Of a DNA stretch of 64,000 nt, positions 14,401-26,400 are shown piece by piece (within the stretch, counting starts at the first letter, position 1; every line of letters starts with the position of its first letter). The position numbers and the translations under genes were made by a program. Source of the DNA: Chelydra serpentina (lineage: Eukaryota > Chordata > Testudines > Chelydridae); contig JBAIAC010000057.1 in the NCBI GenBank assembly GCA_037349315.1, positions 5,022,001 through 5,086,000 on the forward strand, read 5' to 3'. A model generated the notes under the pieces. The model saw nothing but the letters and a program-made list of their open reading frames with translations. It did no database searches and was not told the DNA's origin.

Positions 14401-17400
14401 GTAATTATCCCTTTGAGAGGATATTGAACATATTATGTTAAGTTCACTGTGAATTAGCGGCTCCATGCTCTTAATTCTTGAGCCAGTTCCTGTGTAAATG
14501 TGACTAAATCAAAAGCAGCCTCTTCTCTTGTGTGCTTTAGAACCAACCGTTCCAAGACGCAATTATTTATGGTATCATAGATTGTAAGGCCAGAAGGGAA
14601 TCCTTTTGATCATCTCATCTGACCTCCTATCTAACATAGACCAGCGTTTCTCAAACTGGGGTCCGCAGACCCCTGGGGTTCTATGAGGGTACTCCAGGGG
14701 GTCTGCGAGTCATGCCCGGGGCCGCTGGCCCCACTGATCAACTCCTCCCCCTCCCTCCCAATGCCTTCTGCACACCACGGAACAGCTGTTCAGCGGCGTG
14801 CAGGAGGCATTGGGAGGGAGGGGGAGGAGCGGAGGGAGGGTGCACTCGGGGGATGGGACAGGAAGAGGTGGGGATGGGGCCTTGGAGAAGGGGTGGAGTG
14901 GGGGATGGATTTTTTTTTTTTTTCTTCAAATCATTTGAATGGAAATAAACATCAACAGGCTTGAGAGTCTGTGAAAAATTTAAAATCAAAATGGGGGTCC
15001 TCGGGTTGCTAAAGTTTGAGAACCGCTGTGACATAAACCATAGAACTTCCACCAAAATAATTCCTAGAGTGTATCTTTTAGAAAAAACATCCAATCTTGA
15101 TTTACCCTTGATTTTAAAATGTTCATCAATGGTTTTTCCCCTAAAAATTTAACCCAGTGAGGCCTGGTGTACTCTAAAAAGTTAGGTTGACCCACCTGTG
15201 TCACTTGGGATGTGAAAAATCCACACCATGGAGAGATGTAGTGAAGCTGACCTAACCCCCGGAAAAATTAATCAATTGACCTAGCTACTGCCTCTCGGGG
15301 GTAGATTACCTAGGTCAATGGGAGAGCTCCTCTCTGAGATAGAAGGGGATAATTTTGCCACTACAGATCTTATTGCTTGTGGTGGCTCAGGGTTTGTGTG
15401 ATTCTCTCATTCTACTTGCCTGCCCTCTGCTGTTTCTCATTTAATAGTACTAGTTATGTGAGTGGGACCATTTAGGGGCTTCAGGGATGAGAATTCAGTT
15501 CCATATGATGGGCATTCCCAACTTTTATTCCCAACCAAACAGATAATTCTAAAACTGACAGATTATTTCCATTGTTTTTGGATTGTTACAGAGGAATGAT
15601 ATTGCCATGGCAATTACAAAGTTTGATCAATTTGACTTTCTCATCGATATTGTTCCAAGAGATGAACTTAAACCTCCAAAACGTCAGGTGAGTTGGGAAA
15701 ACAGCTACTACTATTCTTTACATACAAGTTTGATTTTTCCACTATTTGCATACTTCTGATATTAAATAGTAATATAAAGTGAGGTTCAAACATAAGGCAA
15801 GTACAGTTTATTGTATGTTTGTGTTCAATATTTAATGTTTCACTCTTAGACATTTAGTTTTTTCTGTATTATCAATGTGAACGTTGCTGTTGCCAGTACC
15901 TCAGAGATGTAATTGGGTACATTTTAGAAATCTAAAATCGTGTGCAGAACACTCCAGTGAGGACTGTATAAAATGGAACATTGAGTATCCTCTCAGAAGG
16001 CACAGTTGTGCCTGTGTATGGCTACACCAGATACCTGCTCCCATAGAATGAATCTGAGTTCAAGCTCCACATTCCTTCAAGCTCTGAAGGAAATCTGTTG
16101 TCTTTGTAAATGTTTCTCCTTAAAAGTTTGTAATTGGCTTTACTTTAAAGGGGACTCTGTATAGGAATTACTACAATTAAGTGTCCACGGGGAGGCAGCA
16201 CAACCTAGTGGTTAGAGCACTTGCGCTGCTGCTGGCTTGCTGGATGATCTTAACAAGCCATTTACCTCTCTGTGCTTCAGTTTCCCAACTGTAAAATGGG
16301 GTAATGATACTTCTTGGTAAGTTTTTTGTTGTATTTTTTTAATCTTTGAGATTTACTGATGAAAACCCTATATAAATGAGCAGGGGTATTATTAAAAAGA
16401 CTGAAGCTTTTTTTTTTTTCCTTTTCACATTTCCTCATTCTGTCACTTTCAAGTGTCCAGTTGTCGCTTTGATGAAAACAAAACTTGTGCACCTATTGGT
16501 AACTGGTTTTAAAGTAAATAAGAAAGAAATAAATACTTGTGGCACCTTAGAGACTAACAAATTTATTTTTATTATTGTGTTAGTCTCTAAGGTGCCACAA
16601 GTATTTATTTATTTCTTATTTTCTTTTTGCTGACACAGACTAACACGGCTACTACACTGTAACCTGATTTTAAAGTGAAAACTTGTATGAGACTGATCTA
16701 CGGAATTGCTGGTTGACAAGGCTGCTAATAGAGGTTACAAATAACAAAAGCTGCTAACATTAAGAATGCTTAAATATCTAGAAACCTGTTGAGCTAACAC
16801 ATCTAGGCTGTTGGAGAAGAAGGAAACTTTTTGCTTCCCGTGAAGTACCACATTCTGCATTTTCTGGGCAGTCATTGCTACTGTAAACATCCTTGACTGG
16901 AAGCTGTAAGGTGCTAGAAGGGAGCTTTCAGTCGGATGTTTACAGCGGCAGGCTGCCACAGTCATCCTGAGCACCAGGCCTGCTTGGAAACGTAACAGGT
17001 TTGTATTTAAGAAGCACTGGTTTCTCTGCCCTTTGAGACCATGCCAGTAATGGAGCAAGCCCAATTTTGCTGCTTCAGAAATCCAACTTTCTGCGAGACC
17101 AGTTTATTACCTTTCGTCTAAAAGGCTTATTTTCCTCCACAGTTGTACCAAGCTGTAGAAATATGTAGCTGTTCATCTAGGTCCAGCGGTCAGATAACTG
17201 TACCTCCCTTCTCTACAAACTGCTTGGTAGACTAAACAGCTAGTTTAGCACCCAATGCCATAAATCTTTCTAGGGAATTCTTAGATTTACAGACTATGCT
17301 TTATTCAGTACCTGTTCAGTAGCTCCTGGAATCATTGCCGGACTTCCTTTTAAATTGTGTGGAGTTTCACTCCTTCCTTTCTGGATAATTAGGTCCAATG

Positions 17401-20400
17401 TTTTGTAGGTGCTGCAGCAAATGATTTACTTATCTGGAACTGCTGCTCTGATACTTTTTGAAGGTTTGAGATTGCCTAAAGCTTTGTAGCAAGTCCATGA
17501 TAACCCTTAGAATTCTCTGCTCCAACTTATCCTCACACCTTCCAGAAGGTAGATCCCAGCAGGTGTATCACTAGGAGATTTTCTGTCATCCATTGACTCC
17601 AAGGAGGTTTACCTTCACATGCCAGTGTGAGTAATATACAAAAAATTCCTTCACTTTGGATACAGAGTGCAGCACTTTCAACATAAAGCCTTAACCTTTG
17701 GACTTGCTTACCACTTTACCTCTGTTTACCGAAGTCCTCATGGTGCTGGTGATGGCCCTCCAAAGGAAGGGAATACATATTTACCCTCTTCTTGATGACC
17801 TCCTGTCATCTGGGCCCAATCACGTTCCCTGTCATTTCTTGGAAAAGCATGGTTTCCTCGTGAACAGAAAAAGGTCTGCTGCTAACCTCATCGAATTATA
17901 TATGCTAGTATTTGAAGTTGTAGTAGAACATCACTTATTAGAAAGCATTCACTCAGACAGGACCTAGAAGATTATCTGCTATAGAAAAAACTCAGCAACC
18001 TCCCTTGATTTCTGTACATATTTGATGGGACCGTGTTCTGTATATATTTGCTCACACAATGAGTGTCACACATGAGAATGTTGAACAGGTTCCTTCAGTC
18101 CCTTCCCACAGAGCTGCCTGCTCATCCTTATACAATATAACAAAGTAATGATTCCTCTGAAGCGAATTTGTTTGCTACTGTGGTATGTAAAGAACAGGTT
18201 TTCAAAGGTGCACCCTAAACGAGCCATCTAGCAAAGAAAAATCTGTGCATGCCAGTTGGGGGGCGGGGGGTGCATCTCAGGAAACATGGCAAAATCAGGA
18301 AAATTGGCTCAGCATAAACATGTTGAAACTAAAAGCAGTGAGTATCAGCCTGAGATAACAAAAGCCAATCGAGATTTCTAAGAGTTCATGTTCAATTCCC
18401 CTAGTCTGTGATTCTACACAGTGGTGTCTTTATGGTCCTATCTGGATAGCATAGGGAAAACACCCAAAATATGTACACAGCCTTGTTCACTCATTTGACC
18501 TTTCGCTTCACCGTGAAAAAGAAGTCTCAGTAGAAGTCATATTATTTGTAATCTGCCTAAATCCAAAATATGAAGGCACTTCAGTAGTACCAAATTATCT
18601 CATCAGATGCAAATAACAAAGTTACTGTATAATCAATGGTAATTCTTCTTTGCGATCAGTATCGCCAAAGCTTTCCCGTCTGGGTTGCACAGCATAAATA
18701 ACTGAGACTACATCAACATTTGTTTTGAAATAGGCTTTGAGAAATTGCGGCCTAACACCTGTATATTCCTTGCCTCTGTGAACACTGATGGATGACTAGC
18801 AATACATTTTCAGGGGCGGGAGAGCTTTGGTGGATATCATTGACAAAATAGGGAAGGAATTTTCAGTGGAAAAACACACGTCTAATTCAACAAATTTGAA
18901 AAGTAGCTGCCTGTAGGCTGAAGGGCTTGCATTTATTTATGTTTTGCTAAGGCTAAAACTTGCAATCTATCTCTGCCACAGCTAAGACTCTCTGACAAGT
19001 TAGTGTTCATTACGTGAGTGAGTTGGGGGAGAAACGGTCACTGTTGTGTTGCTGTGGTAACTGAAGTTATGGATTTAAAAGAAAAAATATGACTACATTC
19101 GTGGTGGTGTGTAGAGTACAAACACTGCATGCCCGACTGGCTTGGATAGATTTGGCTGTGTAGACGGAGGCGTGGTTTAAGGGAGTAGAGTGCCCTACAC
19201 ACCTGACTCCCCCAGTGTGTATATTGTTAGCAAAGTAGCATCCTGCTGCCGGAGACTTTCCCTGCCACAGTGACAGGCTCTGGTAGTGGGGAAAGGCTTC
19301 AGCAGCTCCCCACTGCCAGAGCCTATCTCCCCTGTACCACCTCACTGCCAGAGCTTTTTCCCACTGCTGGAGCCTTTCACTGCAGCAGGTAGCTATGTGG
19401 GTAGTGCCTGTACTCTACAATGCTGCCTTAAGTGTAGACGTAGCCTAAGAGACAGCAAACCATAAGACATAACCTGGTTTAAACAAGTTCTGGTTTAAAT
19501 CAGTTTCTGCCTGGAGCACTAAGAAACATTAACCTAGAACGCATGCTTTATTGAGGTGAAGTTGATTTAAATTTTGTTCAAGAGCTCAGTTAGGAATTTG
19601 AGTGTTGCAATCCTTGGAATAGGATATCTAAATAGCTTGCTGTAAAGAAACTGCTACAGCTGTCCTCCCCCATGCATGGAGGATTTTTCATGACTGGATC
19701 AGAACAGACTTGATTTCAACTGCTGCGTCCTATTAGTCACTGTCACTAATCAGTCCATCAACCCTCACAGAGAGAGCGCCGATCACAACACATCAGATGC
19801 GTCCTGTTAGTAACAACAACAAAATGGAATATGTTCTAACTTTACAGCTAAAATCCTCACACTGCTCACAAAGAGCTTGAGGAAGCCAAAATACTCCAGC
19901 AAATTCACTCATGAAAGAGGAACTGTAAAACTAAATCAGTGGGGTGTTTTGTCCATATTACCATTGGGTGATGCTGACATTACTGTTCACACCAAGATTC
20001 AATCTCAGAAGCTCTTTCTTTCCTAGCTACAACAGGCTGTGTGTACTTTTTTTAGTTTTGGTTGAGAAAAGAGTCTCTGTGTATTTAAGGAGAGGGCTTG
20101 ATACTACATTGCACTTGCACTTTATAGAGTTCAATTATATATATAATTTAGTGGTGCTTTGAAAATTCTGTCTTTATCTCATGTCTCTCACCAGCAGAAG
20201 TTGGTCCAACAAAAGATACTACCTCACCCCCCTTGTCTCTCTAATTCTGTCTTTATCCACAGTAAGGGCTAGTCTACACTTACCCGAAGCGTCGGAGGTG
20301 TCAGATCGATCTTCTGGGTTCGATTTATCGCGTTTTGTCTAGACGCGATAAATCGAACCAGGAAGTGCTCCCCCATCGACGCCGGTAATCCTGCTCTGCG

Positions 20401-23400
20401 AACGGAGCAGGCGGAGTCGACGGGGGAGCTGCGCGCCGCCATGTGGATCCCGGGTAAGTACTTTAAAGTTCGAAATAAGATACTTCGACTTCAGCTACGT
20501 TATTCACGTAGCTGAAGTTGCGTATCTTACTTCGAACTTGTGGGCTAGTGTAGACCAGCCCTAAGGGTACTAGAGTCAGTAATATTGCATGCCATGCCCA
20601 CCATGTCATTCTTTGCCAATCTGTGTCTCAGCTTTGACCTGAAGGAAATCCACTTCAGTGATGGAAGAAGACAGTTTATTTTACATGGTCTGTTCAACCT
20701 TTCCTCCTGCTTGAAACTGACAAAAAAGGTGTCACTTAGTGTCAGTTGTAGCCATGTGATGTGGATGCCTGTTTGTTAGGAACTGGGCTCATTTTACATA
20801 GGTCTCTAAGAATCCATCCAGTAGTAACAACTTTCAGTCACTATTACTGTGAGCAGGAATTGAACAGGCAGTGTAGAACTGAAAGACTCTGTATACCATT
20901 ATTAGACCCTCAGCCATTCAGACTACATACACTTTGATCTTGTTTCACTTGGGTGTTTTTGTTTTTTTTAATTGGCATCTCAAGTAGGTATAATTGATGC
21001 TGATCTATGGGCAGCCCTTATTTAATATTAGGGAGCCCAACAGGCTTTCGTAATGAGGAATCTACCATGCTGTAGCATGTGTAAACATCCTACACTCTCA
21101 GCTGTGGACTCAAGGTGGCTGGGAGAGGGTTGTTTACTCCTTCTGCCATGGACTGAACATCTGGAGAACCACATTTAATTCTAGGTGTAGGAGCAATCTT
21201 TATTTCTGAGGAGCTAAAATGTGTTCGTTTTTTTTTTTAAGTGTTAGCTCATTTCTGGCTAGCGTAATATCCAATAATCCTACTTCTGTTCCTGAAATTC
21301 CATTAATCAGCATTGTTTCTATACTCCCAAGGGCATGTTTAGCTAAACCAGAACAGGAAAAAGCTACAGCATTTCCTTTGCTTGAAACAAAAGGGCCAGA
21401 GCAGGATCTTCAGTTCTTCGACAAAAGCTGAGATATTGCCAGCAGAAGCAGACAGTGCAAAACTACATCACTTGTCTTATCGTTCTAAGGCTGTCTACAC
21501 TGCGCACCTTACAGGGCACAGCTGTGCTCTTTGTCGCCACTCTTTGTTAGTAAGAGAGAGCTCTCCCGCCGATGAAATAAACGACCCCCAATTAGGGTGT
21601 CCACACCGGTGCTTTTCGTTGGTAAAACTTTTGTTGATCTGAGGGGTGTTTTTTTCATGCCCCTGACTGACACAAGTTTTACAGATGAAAGTGCAGTGTA
21701 GACATAGCTTAATTCTGGAATGGTCTGGTTATAAAATCAGATTGTCTTTAAAAACAACAACAACAACAACAACAAAACAACTCGCAGTGGTGTCACAGCA
21801 AGAGGTAGATTGAAGTTTGTGTTCAGCATGTAGGCCAAGGAGCAGGCTTCAGTGGCATACGATGCTTTTGTGTCTCTCTTCATGGTGCACTTCCAATTAG
21901 CACTATGCTAAGATAACAGGCCTAGCTGGAATTTTCTGCCAAGCACTGTAATTGCATGGGTTTTAACTATGATAATTGTTTGCTCATTTGCTTTTCACAG
22001 TGAAATGGGTGATCACATTGTACCTTAGAAATTTGAAATGCTTTGATTTGTGTACCCCAGTAAAAGTCTGTGGAAACCCATTATTTTCATTCTGATTTAT
22101 GCTTACAGGGCAAGTTGAATTTACTTTCCTTTGGCTTAAACTGTTTAGAACCTAGCATTAAAGAATCCATTGTACTGAGCATTGTTTATGGAAGTGGATT
22201 TCAGCCAGAATGCATGGTCTGTTTTTTTCTTCCCTCCTGTATTATAGGAAGAGGTGCGCCAGGCTGTGACTCCCGCTGAGCCTGTCCAGTACTATTTCAC
22301 GCTTGCTCAACAGCCTGCCGCAGTACAGGTACAGGGGCAACAGCAAGGACAACAGACCACCACATCCACAACTACCATCCAGCCAGGACAGATCATCATT
22401 GCTCAGCCTCAGCAAGGACAGGTCAGTGAACAGGCAAAGCGTGAGGGCTTATAGTTCTACATAGCCAGCCAAGTCCTAGGTGTACCTTGGGTATGAGAAG
22501 CCCCATCTGGATGTTACCAATAATAACTAGTGTTACCTTAGTTCTTAGGAGCCCTAGTCAAAGACCAGAACCCCCTTGTGCTAGGTGCTGTACAAACACA
22601 GAACAGAAAGGTGGTCCCTGCTCCAAAGAGCCTACAATCTAAGTATAAGACGAAGCGACAGGTGGATATAGATAGGGAAGCAAATAAAAAACGAGACCGT
22701 ATGGTCAGTATGACAGGCTGTGGTCTCAGCACGCCAGCAATGTAGGCCTCACAGAACAGGAGAGTTTTGAAGGCGGATAATGAGGAAGCTTTGCACAGGG
22801 TGCTCCTCCCAAGTATCAGGGGCAGAACAGGAGAAAGCACATAGATGCCTGTTTAAAAACTTAACAAGCGGGCAATTTCTGTATTTACCTTACCATGAAC
22901 ACTTTGAAGGAGAGGAAAACTTAATGTCTTTCTGGTGATTTGCTAGAAAGGTTTTTGCTGCACTGAGTAAATTGGTTTTACAACCTATATAACAGTGTTT
23001 CAATTAATTTCAGTGTCATTATGTAACTGTTTTGAAAGCGACCAAGAGGACTATTGACAGAAGGTTTCCATCTCATTTGAAAGAGTGGCATTTTTTTCCA
23101 TTGTGTATTGAGATAGAGAGGGACTTATTTGATCATTTAATCATCCACTTGTCAATGCAGGATTTTATACTAACGGTTAATGACTGTACGTTGCCTGGTG
23201 TACCTACTGTGTGGACTTATAAGCACTTGACATTAGATCTTTATACATGGGCTTTATCTGTATGAGTCTATACCTCTTAGGTCTTAAAATAAGCCACTTA
23301 CTTTATTTGATTATCTGAACAGTCTTGGGTGTGCTATAATTTGGGGTGGAGGTTTGTGTTCACCTTGTCTATCCAGTCTCCACTCAACCAAAGCTCCCAA

Positions 23401-26400
23401 TAAATCTTGTAGCATCCTCCTCTCTCTCCCTTATCCAAAATGATTGAGGAAATTAAATTTTTGATGTGTGTGAAAGTCTTTGGGGAAAAGAGCATTGATG
23501 CTGTACACTGGGATGTTGGTAACCTCTTCTGATGTCATAACTCCACATTCTGTAGCACCTTGACATCTCCCCTGCTGTCTCTAAAATGATCAGCAGAACA
23601 AGGAACTATATGGATTGCAACTAATGTACTTTGTGTTGAAATACTGAGTTGCACCGGCCTACCTACTAGGGAAGTGACGTCCCTGTGTTTTCAAAAGGAA
23701 AGGTATGACTTGTTGCTTCATGGGACTAAACTGGACCATTATTCTGAAGTGAGTGACGGCAACTGCATGACAGAAGTGAAGCTGTAATGCTTTTTTGTTC
23801 TTCTATGGATGCTGTTAACTACATCCATCTCTCACCGTTTGTACTGGCTTTTTTCTTATCCTTGTTTCTCTCACATGGAGGCTGGAAAATAATGTTATTT
23901 TAAAAGTACCATCGATATAGAATACACGGCATAGTACAGGCATTTTAAGAGATAACATGGGGCCTGCCTCAGGAACCTTACTTTTCCAGACAGTTTTGTT
24001 CTTATGTTTGCAGACATTTAATATTGTTGTGTTTCTAGTGGTGTATAGGTGCCATCGTGGCTCTTTTTTGTTCACTTCTTTGCAAGAGCCCCTTTCTTAG
24101 AGGAAGGATTGTCCAGTGGCAGGGGCATTAACCTAGAACTCATGAGACCTCTTTTTAAATCCCTGTTCTGTTGCGGACTTCCTGCATGACCTTGAGCATG
24201 TCACTTAGCCTCTCTGTGCTTCAGTTCCCCATCTGTAAAATGGGGAGAATTTTATTTTCCCTTTCTCATGGATGTTGAGGATAAATACATTTGATTGTGA
24301 GGTGCTCAGATGCTATAGTAGTAGGGCCAGTTAAGTACATAAAATAGCTAGATCTCTGATGGCAAAAATGCACATTAACTTCTGCAAATAAGGTTATCTT
24401 GTTTAAAACTGAACAATAAAGATTTTGTTGAAAACTAAAATTAACTCTATCTATTTCTTGATGGCAGTAGACTTAGAATCATGAAAATATGCTTTTCCAG
24501 GTTGTCACAGTGCTGAAGTAGGTCAAGTTTGAAATATCAACAAGCTGAAAGCAGGTCTGTAAAGAGCCTCTGGTTACTGGCTGTAAATCTCTGAGATCCC
24601 ACTTACTTTCAGACAAGTCAATCAGTGTTCCTTTTTGTGTTTGAATTCAGACCACCCCAGTGACGATGCAGGTTGGTGAGGGTCAACAGGTACAGATCGT
24701 CCAGGCACAGCCTCAAGGACAAACGCAGCAGGCTCAGAGTGGAACTGGGCAGACCATGCAAGTCATGCAGCAGATAATCACCAACACAGGAGAAATCCAG
24801 CAAATTCCGGTAAGACTCCACCAGGGGGAATGTGTAACACTCTCATAGTCTTGTATCAAACGCTGTTAAATCAGCCCTTTCTCACAAGAATATGTTAATA
24901 TAACACTTATTGCCTAAACCTTAGGTCTTCTACTACCTATACTTCAGCAAAGAGTGTTGTTTCAATTCTGTTTGTGTCTGATTCTGCAACCTTAAGCAAG
25001 TCACTTAGTATCTCTGTGTACATTTGCCATCTATGAAATAGGTGTAATAATATTTCCTTATTTTATAAAGCATTTTTATGAAACACTTTTTGAGATTGGC
25101 AGAGGAACGGCTCTACAGAAGCAGAAAACATTTATTTTAATTATTAATTGGCTTCCCCATCATGATGCATACTTCCATATAGCTATCCATCAAGTACCTG
25201 ATACTCTCAGAGATCCCAGCCTTTACCAATAGAGGGTTCAGCCCTTCTCCATGGCATTGAGAGTAATGCTTAGCAAGTAGTAATAGTGCATTTTGAGGAA
25301 GCATGGAATCCACATCTATCTGTACTTGTACAATTGGCTGATCAGAGGCAGGACCCTACTGGAGACTGTAACAGCCTTTTTCCTGTACCGTCAACTGGGA
25401 CTCCTTGTGAGCTATAAGAAATCATCCTTCACATCATCATGAATGATAGAATCCATAAAAGCCATGGTCAACTCCTGATTGTCCAGAGCCTACCTGCCAG
25501 AGAACAGATTCAGATTTTTTCAGTTGCTGGAAAACAACCTGAAATCAAACCCAGTGACAGTGGGGTGTACTTGTAGCCACATGTGGGTATGTACACACAA
25601 GATACTGCTTGCCAGACTTCACTTGTGGTCCTTAAGCTACAGCTGAGGCCGGCATACTCCCCATCCAGACACCACATGAACTGAAGAGTCACAATCCTCC
25701 CTCAAGAACTGTAAGAGCTCACGTGTTGGCTAGACCCAATGAACATCCAGAAAGGGGATTCCATTCTCTCTCCTCTCCAGATAAAGACCTGACTTCCACA
25801 TGGGATTTCAACATCATTCTTGTAAAACTGATGGAACCTCCCTCTCTGAGCCACTGTCGGAGTGCTCAGTGCACCACCTGACCATCAGGATGGTCTTTGG
25901 TGGCCATCAGAGTCAGCGAGCTCCAAGCTCTCGTAGTCAGATTGCCATGATACTGTTGAGACCATACCCCAAGTTCATTCCTGAGGTGGTTTGAGACTTC
26001 CACCAGAACCAATTGATCATTTTGCCAGTCGTCTTCTTGAAGCTGCACTTGACACCAGGAGAAAAGAAGTTACATAGTTTGGATGTGTCCAGAGCTTTGC
26101 TCTATTACCTTACCAGAACCAAACCTTTCTGGCTGCATCCCTGCCTCTTTGTGGCCATTTCTGGCTCATCTAAAGGCCAAGCCGTCTCATCTGAAAGAAT
26201 CTCCAAGAGGATCACATAGTGCAGTTCCACCAGCTCTCAGGTGGCTGGCAAGCCTCTTCTGCCAAATATCAAGACACAGTCCCCCAGGGCACAGGCAGCA
26301 TCTTCTGTTTGCTTCAGGAATGTTCCAGCCTCAGATCTGCAGGTCTGCAAGGTAGAGCAACCCAATGATTTTTGTTAAATTGTATGCCCTTGACACGGTA

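Larger units (their letters stand above)
13151..15591 (+). other. NFYC: NFYC intron 3 of the coding region
   Basis: Contains a poly-C tract (14219-14244), a CR1 fragment split by a hAT-type MITE (14585-15160) and a decayed MITE (about 15161-15372). I recognise nothing in 13200-14200. Confidence 0.85.
15688..22247 (+). other. NFYC: NFYC intron 4 of the coding region, microRNA host intron
   Basis: This 6.56-kb intron hosts mir-30e and mir-30c-1 in the sense direction. It also holds an MIR, a foldback LINE-tail insertion, a DIRS RT relic, a possible decayed MITE, a Harbinger-like MITE and a further MITE. From 18000 to 19080 I see nothing recognisable. Confidence 0.9.
22422..24650 (+). other. 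NFYC: NFYC intron 5 of the coding region
   Basis: Contains a dispersed repeat at 22548-22872 and an MIR at 24110-24340. I see nothing recognisable in 22880-24100. Confidence 0.85.

Noticed and set aside
19080..19450. Third clear Harbinger-like MITE
   Set aside because: The right end looks similar but no matching left end or target duplication could be found, so it is listed only as possible.
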